A stretch of 64,000 nt of DNA from positions 14,221,072 to 14,285,071 of the forward strand of contig NC_084807.1 of assembly GCF_963583255.1 (NCBI RefSeq). Direction: 5' to 3'. This DNA comes from Pyrus communis (lineage: Eukaryota; Streptophyta; Magnoliopsida; Rosales; Rosaceae). A program made the position numbers and the translations under genes. Shown here in pieces: positions 46,707 to 59,831 of this stretch; positions within the stretch are counted from its first letter, which is position 1, and every line of letters starts with the position of its first letter. The notes under the pieces are model-generated. The model searched no databases. It was given only the letters and a program-made list of their open reading frames with translations, and was not told the DNA's origin.

Positions 46707-48693
46707 TGATGCGAGAATTATACGCACACAAATTAAACCCTCTTTTTGACAATTGTAGTATAAGTATGAGTAGGGATCGTTCTGGACCGGGGATTAGGAG
46801 GGATTGTTAATCACTTGGATTTGACTCAAAAACGTAAAAACACAATATAGAACACTATACTAGACTCAAAGAATTCAAAAATACTTTAAAACATAAACTA
46901 AACAGATTCTAAGCACTAAAGAACAAGAAAGTAAAGGGGGGGGTTTGATTTGACGAAATTAACTAAAATGCACAAATTGTAATTAAAGGCAAAACGTAAA
47001 TATGAATGTGATGAAAATATGGATGATGGAATAGCCAAGGGGTTCTTCTCCACACATGTTACACTTGCATACAAGATTGATTCTCAGTTGGTCTTTCGAT
47101 AAATTATGAAACTCAACGCCCCGGGTTAATTAAGTCCGCTTAAATTAACCGTCAAGTTTTCCTTAAGTTAATGAATTGGATGGGTTTGCGCAACGCAATT
47201 CACAACATTCTCCAAAAGTCCTTTACGTGAACAGCACAATAAAGATACAATCAAAGATCATTAAGCATTATGAAAACTATAAGTGTTGACGAGGCATTCG
47301 TTACTGTGATGAGCATGAAACTCGTGCCAAAAATTCATTTAACGCGATTGTTTATAAGCAACCTCCACTACTTGTGAATATAAGTTCGTAACGATTAGGT
47401 GAAACTTACTTATATTCTAGCGTCATATTCATGCATGAAAATTAAGCGCGCATTCTTAATAAACATACATAAATAAGTTATCAATCAAACGGTTAAACAA
47501 ATTGAATCCACAGCTTATGAAATTCCAACGAAAGTTAATCAATTCATATTGCAAATATAAACATAGTTTCGAATCACCCCCTAGCTAAAGGGGGTTTAGT
47601 TCCTCATAACTTTGAAATCAAAGAAACACCTAAACATTCCAACAACTCAAACTTGAATTGTATGAACGTTTAGGCACTCTTCTCTTCCATTCCTCATACG
47701 TACAAAAAAAAGAGAATTAAAATGAAACATTGAAATCAAAGAAACACCTAAACATTCCAACAACTCAAACTTGAATTGTATGAACGTTTAGGTCCTCTTC
47801 TCTTCCTCGTTGTTGTAGCACAAGGTCTAAGGATAGGTTGTGTGATGGTGTGAAGTGTTTTGGAGGGATGGGAAGGTTGAATTTCTGGAATGGTGGATGG
47901 GATTATACACGGCAAGGAAGTGGTTTTGTGTTGTGTTTTGTGTTGTGAATGGAATGTTTTATGATTAAGTGGCTGAATTGGATTAAAGAATGGGAATGCA
48001 TGTGATTAAAGAGTGAGAATGCATGTGAATTAGGTTGTAATTGATGGAGTAATGCACGGCAAGGTGTTTGTATGTGATTGATTTAGGGTGAATGTGCATG
48101 TGGAAGTGTGGCTGCAAAGAGAAGGAAAGCTGGAATTGCATGTGGAGTGTGCTGAAATGGAGATGTTTTGCACGGCAAAGGGTGAATGGGTGATGTGTGC
48201 TGCATGGTTGAATGATTAAAGGGTGCATGTGGGTGAATGTTAGGTTGGAAATGCATGTGTTTAAATGGTTGAAATGTGTAGATGATTATGAGTATGATAA
48301 GTGATAAGTGTATGGGTATGATAAGTGATAAATGAATGATATGTGGTGATGATAAGTGTATGGTTATGATAAGTGATAAATGAATGATTATGATAAGTGA
48401 TAAATGAATGATATGTGGTGATGATAAGTGTATGATATGTGGTGATGATAAGTGATGATAGGTGGTTATGATAGTTTGGTCTTCAATTTCGTCCATTCCT
48501 TTTGCTCCAAACATAAGCTATCCATTCCAAGTCCGATTTTGCTCCAAAATGCTCCAAAATGCATCTTTTTGCTTCCTTAGCCATATGAACCTAAAAACAC
48601 ACGAAAAAAGCGTAAAGGACTAAAATAACTAAAGAAACATAACGTAAATGTACGAGAACAAGCCATTTAAGTCACATGAATATGCTCCTATCA
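46707..48693 (-). mobile_element. Solo LTR E
   Basis: 1987 bp, TGATGCGAG to CTATCA, no internal sequence on either side. Perfect 5-bp target duplication caatt at 46702-46706 and 48694-48698. Element C coding sequence continues directly across it. It formed by LTR-LTR recombination. U3 contains many GTGATAAGTG-type short repeats (about 48290-48480). Confidence 0.95.
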
Positions 48694-49359
48694 CAATTGT
48701 GTAGCCACCTACACTTGAGTTAAAGCCATTACCTAGTCACTTGAAGTATGTTTTCTTGGGAGAAAATCAGACACTACCCGTCATCATATCTAGCTCACTC
48801 ATGGCCCAAGAAAAGGACAAGTTGATAAGGGCGTTAAAGGAGCACAAATCTGCCATTGGATGGACATTGGCGGATATCAAAGGCATTAGTCCCACCACGT
48901 GCATGCATCGCATCCTTTTGGAGGAAGGAGCCAAGCCATCTCATGAAGCTCAACGTCGCCTTAATCCACCCATGTTGGAAGTAGTGAAAAAGGAGGTTAT
49001 AAAATTGCTTGATTGTGGTGTTATATATCCTATTTCTAATAGTCGTTGGGTGTCACCCGTACAAGAGCTTGTACCCACTCGTGTTGTGACCGGTTGGCGT
49101 GTTTGTATTGATTACAGGAAGTTAAATGCCATGACAAGGAAGGATCACTTTCCATTGCCATTCCTTGACCAAATGTTAGAAAGGTTAGCCGGTTATAAAT
49201 TTTATTACTTTCTTGATGGATATTCCAGATATATCAAATTGTGATAGCTTCAGAGGACCAAGAGAAGACAACCTTCACGTGCCCCTTTGGCACCTTTGCA
49301 TATAGGCGCATGGCATTTGGTTTGTGCAATGCCCCTGCGACATTTCAATGATGCATGGT
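48694..49359 (+). pseudogene. Element C reverse transcriptase fragment 4
   Basis: Matches RT from [13 protein letters not shown] through [32 protein letters not shown] and FYYFLDGYS. Two defects: an in-frame loss of 18 residues between SPVQ and ELVPTR, and a 1-nt deletion after GYSRY that shifts the frame. Coding similarity continues out of frame ([22 protein letters not shown]) up to the insertion of LTR F at 49360, before the FMDD active site. Confidence 0.88.
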
Positions 49360-51408
49360 TGATGCGAAAATTAACTTAACACACAAATTAACCCTCTTTT
49401 GACAATTGTAGCATATAAATAAGTAGGGATTGTTCTTACACCGGGGATTAGGAGGGATTGCTAAACACTCTAAACTGAATCAAATAAATAAAAATGACCT
49501 TTAAAACACTTAAACTCACTTAAAAAGACTAAAACACGTTCACAAGACTCAAAATAGGCTAAAAACACTCAAAACTGCCTTAAAAACACAATTGGGCAGT
49601 TTTGAGCCTAAACACAAACTTGGACGAAAATTGGTTCTAACTTGACTCAAAACTCTTAAAAACACAATCTAAAACATATTTGGACCAATTAGACACTCTA
49701 AGACAAGTGGGGATTTGGTTTTGAACGAAAATCAAACAAACAAAACAAATATGTAAACTAGGCAGATTTGGACGAAATTGATAAAATTAAGTGGATCGTG
49801 AGATGGCTAGGAGGTTTTTCTCCACACATGGCATACTTGCATTCAACATAATCTTCAGTTGCTTATTCAATGAATTATGAACCTCAACACCCCAAGTTAA
49901 TTAGGTACGCTTAAATTAACTCTCAGATTTCCCTTAGGTCATTGAATTGAATGGAATTAGCGCATTGCAATCAAATTATTCTTTAAAAGTTTTCTATATG
50001 AAAGCGCATAAAAGAAAGACAATCAAAGATCATTAGGTTCTATGGAAATAATAGGTGTTGACGAAGCATTCGTAACTATGAAAGCGCATGATACTTATGC
50101 CAAGAATTTACTTAACATAATTGTGACCAACAATCTTAACTACTCATGAATATAAGTTCCCAACTATTAGGTGAAGTTTCCTTATACCCTAGCATCATAT
50201 TTATGCATGCAAATTAAGTGTGCACTCTCAATTCATATACATAAACAAGTTTTAATTAAAACAGATAAGTAAATTGAATTCATCATTCATGAAATCACAA
50301 CTGAAAGTAATCAAATCATCATGCAAATATAACCATGGTTTCGAAATTCCCCCTAGCCAAAAGGGGATTAGTTCCTCATGCTTGCACAACAAAAAGTATT
50401 GAATTTAAACATTGAAATTATAAGAAAGATTACACCTAAACGTTTCTGCAATTCCAAGATGGATTTGATGCACGGCTTGGCTCCTCTTCCTCCTCCTTGC
50501 TATGGCGCAAGGTGTGTGTGGTGGAATTGGGGGTTTTGGATGGTGTTTTCTTGTTTAGAGGGATGGATAATGGCTGATTATGGTGAAGGGTTGCGGCAGG
50601 TGGTGTATGGAGGAGGTGTATGGAGTGGATGAAGGATGAGAATGGAGGCTACGGTGTTGCGGCAAGGTGTTTTCTGTATAGCATAAGGGGTTGTACGAAA
50701 TTTTGGCTAATTATATGTTTATATAGTCCTAGGGTTAAGTAGATTAGGGTTAGGCTTAACAGATTTTATGGACTAAGGCCCTAGAATTTGGCACAAGTAA
50801 GTTAAATCCACTTAGGAGAGGGTTTGGCCCAATTACTTTCATAAAAGGATTTGTATACCCAAATCCACAAGGATTAAGGCCTAACAAATTAGAATCCAAA
50901 AAGAAAAAGGTTTAGGAAATTCGTCCAAAATTGGGCCTTCTAGAAACTAAGTGTTTTGTGGCTGATTTTGGGTTTTCTAGAAGAAATAAAAGGGGGAAGG
51001 GTGTGGCACCCTTTTAGGGTCAAATAAGGCTTCTAGAAATTAGGTTTTTTAGGTCCACTTGCAGCTAGGATTAAGGTGGAACAAGATTAGGTTAGGATAA
51101 GATAGGATAAGGTTAGATAAGGTTAGATAAGGTTTTGGATAATGTTTCCTCTTTTGAGCTGATTCCATATCCACTTTGTCTTGAGTTTAATTTCTTCATC
51201 TTCTTATCATATTTCTAGCCTCTTGAACTCCAAATTCGTCCATTGATGTTAGCCCATATACAAGCTATCCACATAGTGCCCAAAACTGCACCAAAATGCA
51301 CTTTCTTGGTACTTTAACCCTTTGGACCTACAAACACACGAAAATGAGTTGTAATACGACATTAACTAAGAAATAATAGCACAAATGCACAAGAATAAGC
51401 TAGCTAAG
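49360..51408 (-). repeat. LTR F, minus orientation, interrupted by element G
   Basis: Starts TGATGCGAAAATTAAC in element C's RT and belongs to the same older subfamily as K. It stops at gctagctaag, 22 bp short of its expected end (tcgcatgaatatgctcctatca), where G begins. The missing end and more of C should lie right of the window. Whether F is solo or part of a full element cannot be seen. The left flank atggt is the predicted target duplication. Confidence 0.8.
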
Positions 51409-53371
51409 TGATGCGAGAATTATACGCACACAAATTAAACCCTTTTTTCGTCAAATTGTAGTATATGTATAAGTAGGGATCGTTCTGGACCGGGGATTAG
51501 GAGGGATTGTTAATCAATTGGATTTGACTCAAAAACGTAAAAACACAATATAAAACACTATACTAGACTCAAAGAATGCAAAACTAAACAACGTCAAATA
51601 AAGTTTAAAACATTAAACTAAACTCAAAGAATTCAAAAATACTTTAAAACATACACTAAACAGATTCTAAGCATTAAAGAATAAGAAAGTAAAGGGGGGG
51701 GGGGGTTTGAGTTTGATTTGACGAAAATTGAAATAACAAAACAAGTTAATAAACTAAGCAAATTGTAAAACGAATAAACGTAAATATGAATGTGATGAAA
51801 ATATGGATGATGGAATAGCCAAGGGGTTCTTCTCCACACATGTTACACTTGCATACAAGATTGATTCTCAGTTGGTCTTTCGATAAATTATGAAACTCAA
51901 CACTCCGGGTTAATTAGGTCCGCTTAAATTAACCGTCAAGTTTTCCTTAAGTTAATGAATTGGATGGGTTTGCGCAACGCAATTCACAACATTCTCCAAA
52001 AGTCCTTTACGTGAACAGCACAATAAAGATACAATCAAAGATCATTAAGCATTATGAAAACTATAAGTATTGACGAGGCATTCGTTACTATGATGAGCAT
52101 GAAACTCGTGCCAAGAATTCATTTAACGCGATTGTTTATAAGCAACCTCCACTACTTGTGAATATAAGTTCGTAACGATTAGGTGAAACTCACTTATATT
52201 CTAGCGTCATATTCATGCATGAAAATTAAGCGCGCATTCTTAATAAACGTACATAAATAAGTTATCAATCAAATGGTTAAACGAATTGAATCCACAACTT
52301 ATGAAATTCCAACGAAAGTTAATCAATTCATATTGCAAATCTAAACATAGTTTCGAATCACCCCCTAGCTAAAGGGGGTTTAGTTCATCATAGCTTTGAA
52401 ATCAAAGAAACACCTAAACATTCCAACAACTCAAACTTGAATTGTATGAACGTTTAGGCACTCTTCTCTTCCATTCCTCATACGTACAAAACAAGGAGAA
52501 TTGAATTTAAACATTGAAATCAAAGAAACACCTAAACATTCCAACAACTCAAACTTGAATTGTATGAACGTTTAGGCACTCTTTTCTTCCTCGTTGTTGT
52601 AGCACAAGGTCTAAGGTGAGCTTTGGGGATTATGTGAAGTGTTTTGGAGGGATGGGAAGTGGTTGGATAGTGGCTGCAATGGAGGAGAAAAACTGCACAG
52701 AAATGGAAGGTGATGCACGGCTATGGATGTGTGTTTGTGTTGTGTGTTGTGTTGTGAATGGAATGAATCAATTGTGGCTGCAATGTATGCTTATTTATAG
52801 GTAAATAAGAGGGAACATGACAGCTAGGAGTAGGTGGAAATGTGGCTGCAAGTTTGGTGAATGATTATGAGTGAATGCATGTGAATGTGAATGTTAGGTT
52901 GGAAAAGCATGTGGATTAGGTGGAAAGAGGTGGGTGTGCATGTGAGTTGAAATGCATGTGTTTAAATGGTTGAAATGTGTAGATGATTATGATAAGTGAT
53001 AAATGAATGATTATGATAAGTGATAAGTGAATGATATGTTAAGTGATAAATGAATGATATGTTAAGTGATAAGTGAATGATATGTGGTGATGATAAGTGA
53101 ATGATATGTGGTGATGATAAGTGTATAATTGTATGATAGGTGGTGATGATAATTTGGTCTTCAATTTCGTCCATCCCTTTTTCTCCAAACATAAGCTATC
53201 AATTCCAAGTCCGATTTTGCTCCAAAATGCTCCAAAATGCATCTTTTTGCTTCCTTAGCCATATGAACCTAAAAACACACGAAAGAAGCATAAAGGACTA
53301 AAATAACTAAAGAAACATAACGTAAATGTACGAGAACAAGCCATTTAAGTCGCATGAATATGCTCCTATCA
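51409..53371 (-). repeat. 3' LTR of element G
   Basis: 1963 bp, TGATGCGAG to CTATCA, followed on the right by the reverse-complement polypurine tract (aattcccccacactta), which identifies it as the 3' LTR of a minus-strand element. Inserted in LTR F; predicted target duplication ctaag (51404-51408). Confidence 0.9.
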
Positions 53372-53749
53372 AATTCCCCCACACTTATCTTTTGCTAGTC
53401 CTCGAGCAAAACAAAACAACAAAAGAACACGAAACTAGACAAAACGAACAAAACACAACCTACACCTTCCAACAATCGTCTCAGGGATTTCCAATGCACA
53501 TGACAAGTTAAAAATCATTATTCCCACAGATTTTAGCCATCTTTACACTTAAGTACATTCTTACTCATAGTCACCACATACTAGTTCACAATTAAGCATT
53601 TAAAACCATGATTTGAATGTAGTAACATGCCTTAGAGAATTCCCTCAAATCCTTACAAGATATGCACTCAATTTTCACACAGATTTTCTAACTCCACACC
53701 CTAAACTAGTTATATGTGAGAAGATTGATGTAAACATGAAAACGAACAC
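53372..53749 (-). mobile_element. Element G internal region, visible part
   Basis: 378 bp of 3' internal non-coding sequence starting with the polypurine tract and the conserved tttgctagtcctcgagc. Colinear with I 55739-56114 and then cut at gaacac by the 3' LTR of I. The rest of G lies right of the window. Confidence 0.88.
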
Positions 53750-55738
53750 TGATGCGAGAATTATACGCATACAAATTAAACCCTATTTGTGACAATTGTA
53801 GTAATGATATAAGTAGGGATCGTTCTAACCGGGGATTAACTTAGGGATACTAAACACTTGACTCAAATAAATAAAACTAACTTTTAAAACACTTAACTTA
53901 CTTCACAAGAATTCAAAACAAGTACACAAGACTCCAAATACTTAAAACACAAAAATAAAACAAATACGAATGATTAAGACTCAACGAAATATGGGGGAAA
54001 TGTGTTTGGGCAAGATTAAATTAAATGGAAAGATTATAATTAAGGGCAAAACGTAAATACAAAGGTGATAAAAATATGGATGATGGAATAGCCAAGGGGT
54101 TCTTCTCCACACATGTTACACTTGCATACAATATTGATTCTCAGTTGGTCTTTCGATAAGTTGTGAAACTCAATGCTCCAAGTTAATTAGGTCCGCTTAA
54201 ATTAACTTTCAGATTTCCCTAAATTCATTGGATTGAATGGAATACGCATTACAACCAAATTATTCTTAATCAAAGTCCCTAACTATGGAATACGCATGAT
54301 AGAGACATTCAACAAAGATCATTAAGTTCAATGAAAATTATAAGTGTTGACGAGACATTCGTTACTATGGAATACGCATGAAACTTATGCCAAGAATTCG
54401 TTTAACGCGATTGTTTATAAGCAACCTCCACTACTTGTGAATATAAGTTCATAACGATTAGGTGAAACTCACTTATATTCTAGCGTCATATTCATGCATG
54501 AAAATTAAGCTTGCAATCTCAATGAACATACATAAATACGTTATCAATCAAACAGTTAAACGAATTGAATCCACAACTTATGAAATTCCAACCAAAAGTA
54601 ATCAATTCATATTGCAAATATAAACATGTATTTTGAATCACCCCCTAGCTAAAGGGGGGTTTAGTTCCTCATAACTTTGAAATCAAAGAAACACCTAAAC
54701 ATTCCAACAACTCAAACTTGAATTGTATGAACGTTTAAGCACTCTTCTCTTCCATTACAAAACAAAGAAAATTGAATTTAAACATTGAAATCAAAGAAAC
54801 ACCTAAACATTCCAACAACTCAAATTTGAATTGTATGAACGTTTAGGCACTCTTCTCTTCTTCGTTGTTGTAGCACAAGGTCTAAGGTGAGTTTTTGGGG
54901 GATGAGGAGTGGTTGGAATGAAGAGAAAATATGCAGAAAATGAAGGGATATGCACGGCAAGAATGGAGGTGTTTGTGGTGTGTTGTGTATGAAAATGAGA
55001 TGTGAATTGAATGCCCCCATGAATGAATGAATGCAAGGGTATTTATAGGAGTAGTGGAGGGAACATATGGCTATGTCATTTGTAGGTGAAGTAGGTGGAT
55101 GTTGTAGGTGAAGTAGGTGGATGTTGTAGGTGAGTAGGTGGATGTTGTAGGTGAAGTAGGTGGATGTTGTAGGTGAGTAGGTGGATGTTGTAGGTGAAGT
55201 AGGTGGATGTTGTAGGTGAGTATGAGTGATAAGTGATAAGTGTATGATATGTTAAGTGATAAGTGAATGATTATGATAAGTGATAAATGAATGTATGATA
55301 TGATAAGTGGTGAATGATATGTGGTGAATGATAAGTGGTAGTGTTTAAGTATTTAAAATAGGGAACAAAGCCCTTCCTTGCATGGCAAGGAAGGGAGACA
55401 CAAGGAAACACACGACAATGTCCTAAGGTTGCTAGGAATGTTGTTTTTGTGTTCTAAAATGCGTAGGAGTTTTCAATGATGCTCAAACATGAGGTCTTTT
55501 TAGGATTTAACTTTCCTACTTCAAGTCTTCAATTTCGTCCAAACTTTGGCTCCATGGATAAGCTATCCAATCCATGCCCAAAAATGCTCCAAATAGCCTC
55601 AAAATGCACTTTCTTGCTCCCTAAGCCCTTAGAACCTGAAAACACACAAAAGAAGCATAAAGAACTAAAATAACTAAAGAAACATAACGTAAATGTACGA
55701 GAACAAGCCATTTAAGTCGCATGAATATGCTCCTATCA
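53750..55738 (-). repeat. 3' LTR of element I
   Basis: 1989 bp. Contains an expanded 22-bp minisatellite (gtaggtgaagtaggtggatg type, about 55083-55218) and a U3 segment (about 55340-55530) shared with the B 3' LTR (about 23640-23810). Confidence 0.93.
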
Positions 55739-56500
55739 AATACCCCCACACTTATCTTTTGCTAGTCCTCGAGCAAAACAAAACAACAAAAGAACACGAA
55801 ACTAGACAAAACGAACAAAACACAACCTACACCTTCCAACAATCGTCTAATGGATTTCCAATGCACATGACAAGTTAAAAATCATTAGTCCCATAGATTT
55901 TTGTCATCTTCACACTTAAGTACATTCTTACTCATAGTCACTGCATATTATTTCACAAATAAGCATTTAAAACCATGTTTTGAATGTAGTAACATGCCTT
56001 AGAGAATTTGCTCAAATCCTTACAAGATATGCACTCATTTTTCACACAGATTTTCTGACTACACACCCTAAACTAGTTATATGTGAGAAGATTGATGTAA
56101 ACATAAAAACGAACACTCACATATATGTATTTCAAAGGAAGCAATTTCTGGAGTTAATAAGCATGTTTAGATAAGATCTCATGAATGGAATGCTACTACT
56201 TAGATGCGAGAACCAGTGACACCATAAGCTCATACCAAGTTCAAACTCCACAATTGAAATACATAACACTCAAGATTGAAGTCACGGGTTATAATGGGGC
56301 AAGGAGTATGGAAAACAAAGGTTCTTTAAGCAATAGTGAGCAAAGTAATGAATTAGACATTTAGAATTCCCTTTAGAACGCAAAAAAAATCAACTTTGAA
56401 CACCCAAGGGGGAATCACACAAAACTTAGGGCCATATTCAACTTTTTTGGACCCTTTTTTCAACCATCAACGCTTGTGAGTTCATTCTTACTTATTTTCA

Positions 56501-56535
<35 letters not shown>

Positions 56536-57265
56536 TTAATCTCAAAACATATATATAAGCTTAAGAACAAACTTTTACTCCCCCACACTCATTTTCTTGC
56601 ATAATGTAACTCAAAAGGAATTCATTTTCCGTTATGCTTACTATGCTTCAAGAACAAGGGTACAGATGGTCCTAATCTAGGCTAGGTAAGGGGTGATGTG
56701 GTTAGCAAAGAAAATAGGCTAAACGAGGCTCAACGGGGTTAAGACTTACAAAATATACGAAATATAGGAAGTAAGGCTATTTGGCTATGATGGCAACTAC
56801 ACAACTTCATCTTGATATATGTTATGCAATTCAATGTCATGCTTTGAATGAAACGGATATAAGTTCTAGCATTTAGTTCTATCATGATACAATTGCAATC
56901 TAAGTAGCAACCGAGCAAGGAATAATGAGATCATGCAACAACTTTAGAAAACAAAGAATCACAGAAAATAACTCTCCAAAGAAAGTAATGGCTCGAGTCT
57001 CACAGGGTTGTAGCGTTTGTTTGAGTTCCTTCTTTCAAGCATGTTACAAAAACGAATTTTTCTTTTATGATTGCATGTGAAGTCATACATTATAACCATA
57101 ACCAAGCATATACCAAGAGTAAATCAAACTTTTCTCTATGTTTATAACTCTTTTTAACCGTCATGCAATTACAAACCAAATCCTTATCATTGTGTTGGAA
57201 AGTACCCTAAGACATAAACACACAAAAACGACTCAAAACACTCTTTTTAAGCTTTTCAAAACATT

Positions 57266-57304
<39 letters not shown>

Positions 57305-58270
57305 TCCAAATTTTTATGGTATTTTCGGAGTTATAAAAACAAAACATACTAAAATACTCTAAAACAACTTAAAAACACCTTAAAACAGTAAGGAACAACA
57401 TTTGAAGTTATGGGTGATAAAATCTCACGAATTTGTATCAACAACATTAGTTACCCCCCCACACTTAAATCAAACATTGTCCTCAATGTTTTAAGCTTAA
57501 AATCACACCAAACAAAAGTAAACATAAAAAACAGCAACTAAACATACTAAACATGGCAGAATGTAAATAACAAAGAGAAGAGTTTAGAGACGCAAATCTG
57601 GTTGTGGAATGTAAATTCCATCTTCTCCTTGTTGAATTCATTGAGGCTTTGATCTTTGTGATTCCACAGGCTTACTCTTGAACTAGTTTCTGCCCATCGT
57701 TGATTTTCCTTTGTGCTACTTCTTGAACTGGGCAGCAGGATGGTTCTTTTGGTCTCCCCCGAAGGTCTGAGCTTATCCCTTTTATCTGTTTCTTTGTTCA
57801 ATCTGTGCAGGAGTGGTCCCTTCTCTGGAAGTGTATCAACCGTTGAAGATGACTACTCGAGAGCAACGCTAGGTAAGCAATCAGGAATAGATTCCAGGCA
57901 GTTGGCTCCAAATCGGAAGACTGACTCCAAGTGCCGGCTGATTGCTTCTTTCACTTTGCCATACGAGTAAGAACAAGGACAAAGAAAAGGACAGGGAAAG
58001 AGCATGATATGAGATACTTTTGCTTTAGAACTTGATGATATGAGATACCTTTGCTTTTGAAGAAACGGCGAATGAAGCAGCACATGTATTTGTTGTGGTT
58101 GTCTCCACATGCTTCGATCGACCGTTTCCTTCTGCCTTATTTGTACTCCAGGTTTCTGGTATCTTCTTTGGGGGAGAAAAAATTGAGTATTTCAAAAGGC
58201 GTTGCTGGGAGAGCGCCCTCAGAGGTGCGGAAGAGTTGGGCATTTTCTTTAGGTTTGCCTTGCCATAAAA
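55739..58270 (-). other. Polypurine tract and 3' non-coding region of element I
   Basis: Polypurine tract at about 55739-55756, further G-rich tracts at about 56578-56588 and 57453-57464, T-runs at about 56503-56534 and 57266-57305. Colinear with the D region but more diverged. Part of the block present in A and D (ATG of the 73-codon ORF) is missing here. Confidence 0.7.
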
Positions 58271-58788
58271 GACGAAGGTCGACATATATAGAAATAATAT
58301 CAAGTGGTGGTACTATTCTTTTACCCTTGTCGACAAATGTCTCTTCGATATCAGAACGACGCCTCTTCGATTTCTGAGCAAGCGCCCTTTCGATTTCTGA
58401 ACGACGCCCCTTTGCTTTCTGAACGACACGTAGTAGTGCGGGTGCGGCTCCTTTTGACAAAGCTGCACGCGTTTTCTGAAAAGCAGAGAAAGCGTCGCCG
58501 AACTTTGCGCTTGTCGGCAAAAGATGTGTAGTTGCGATGATGGCCTCCACGTGTTGTCTGAAAAGAAGAAATCTTTTGACAAAGTTGAACGCGCCTTCTG
58601 AAAAGCCGAGCGTCGCCTAAATTACGCCGGAAATTCTGGCTTCTTGAATCGGTGGACGCGTCGCCTTGGCTTTTTATAGAGCTATCGATCACCACAACAA
58701 ACACACTCTGAAGAATTCCCATTCTTGAAAATCGACTCCGGCCCTTTGAAATTTAACTCCATCCCTTCTCTTTGAACAGTTTTGAAAA
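58271..58788 (+). promoter_or_regulatory. Upstream/promoter region of the antisense gene, element I
   Basis: catatatagaaataat near 58283, four 21-nt units (58340-58425), one G-box changed to CACGTA (58427-58432) and one intact CACGTG (58548-58553). The best TATA-like sequence of the four copies, ctttttatagag, is about 115 nt upstream of the ATG. A short deletion removes the agaaag of one direct repeat near 58608. Confidence 0.5.
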
Positions 58789-59568
58789 ATGGCAAACTCA
58801 TCGAACCTTAGCTTGGAATTGAGCCTTAGCAGTGATACGGGCGCACCGCGTCAATGTAACGTATGACGCCCTTCTTTCTTATCTTCTAACGGTCTTCTCA
58901 CAGGTGAAGACTCCGTGATGCAGGACGCCACAACAGCTACAATAGTAGCTAGGAACCTCCTCACTCCAAAAGATAGTAGGCTGCTGTCAGGACGGTCCGA
59001 TGAGTTGGCCGTTCAAGAGTCCCTCGCACTTAGTGTTCAGTGTGCGAGCTCTGTGTCCAATATGGGCCAACGCCTGCTTGCCCGCTCCCGTCAGGTGGAA
59101 TCATTGATGGCAGAGGTGGAAAGTCTCAAGCAAGAGATCAAGCAGCTGAAGTATGAGAATAGAAGTTTGCATGTGCTTGCAAACAACTATTCAACGGGCA
59201 TGAAGAGGAAGCTTGATGAGCTGCAAGAATCCAATGGTCGAATGCAAAGTGACCGTCAAAGTGACCATCAAAGGCTTTCGGCTTACTTCCAGAGGCACAT
59301 TTTTCCTGGTTCGTCCAGCGTTTGGCCAAGTATTGGGGCCTGGAATGCTCTAGCTCCGATGCCTCCCGCTCCGATGCCTTCCGCTCCGATGCCTTCCGCT
59401 CCGATGCCTCCCGCTCCGATGCCTTCCGCTCCGATGCCTTCCGCTCCGATGCCTTCCGCTCCGATGCCTTCCGCTCCGATGCCTCCCGCTCCGATGCCTT
59501 CTGCTCCGATGCCTTCCGCTCCGAGAGTTTTGCCCAGTAGTGGGGCTTCAAGTAAACGCTCTTTGTGA
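58789..59568 (+). pseudogene. Antisense accessory gene of element I, with an in-frame TGA at codon 26
   Basis: The ATG at 58789 gives the same start with LSLELSL, then TGA at 58864-58866 where D has TGG. Downstream the frame is open for 233 more codons with coiled coil, zipper leucines and MKRKLDEL unchanged, so decay is recent or bypassed. The TGA lies inside the 48-nt GT...AG segment (58856-58903). A GTG/ATG at 58915/58918 could restart a protein lacking the EAR-like motif. Other differences are a 12-nt duplication (SDRQSDHQR) and an expanded tail of eleven APMPS/APMPP units. Confidence 0.7.
59353..59517 (+). repeat. 15-bp in-frame minisatellite in the antisense ORF
   Basis: Eleven units of gctccgatgccttcc or gctccgatgcctccc, encoding APMPS or APMPP. 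D and A have fewer, degenerate units and B has a different mixture. All length changes are multiples of 15 bp, so the frame is kept. Confidence 0.92.
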
Positions 59569-59831
59569 AGGCTCCATCTTTCTTTGTTTAGCAGTGCCTA
59601 TCAATAAACAAAACATTTTCTTAATGTTACAATCATAGACTCACACAATTAATAAACAAACAAACAATAACAACTAAACAACCTAACAAGGCAGAAACGA
59701 AATATCAACAAAGAGAAGAGTTTTTAGGAATCTGGAATTGGAGTGCTTTCTAAGTCTTCCTTTGTTGAATGCATGGGTTGCCTCCCAAGTAGCGCTTTCT
59801 TTTACGTCTTGCAGCCGGACGGTACCTCCGT
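59569..59831 (-). other. Spacer between antisense ORF and pol stop, element I
   Basis: Shorter than in A and D: the T-run and the first polypurine-like block are absent, replaced by sequence without coding signal. The conserved gcatgggttgcctcccaagtagcg near 59770 remains. Confidence 0.65.
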
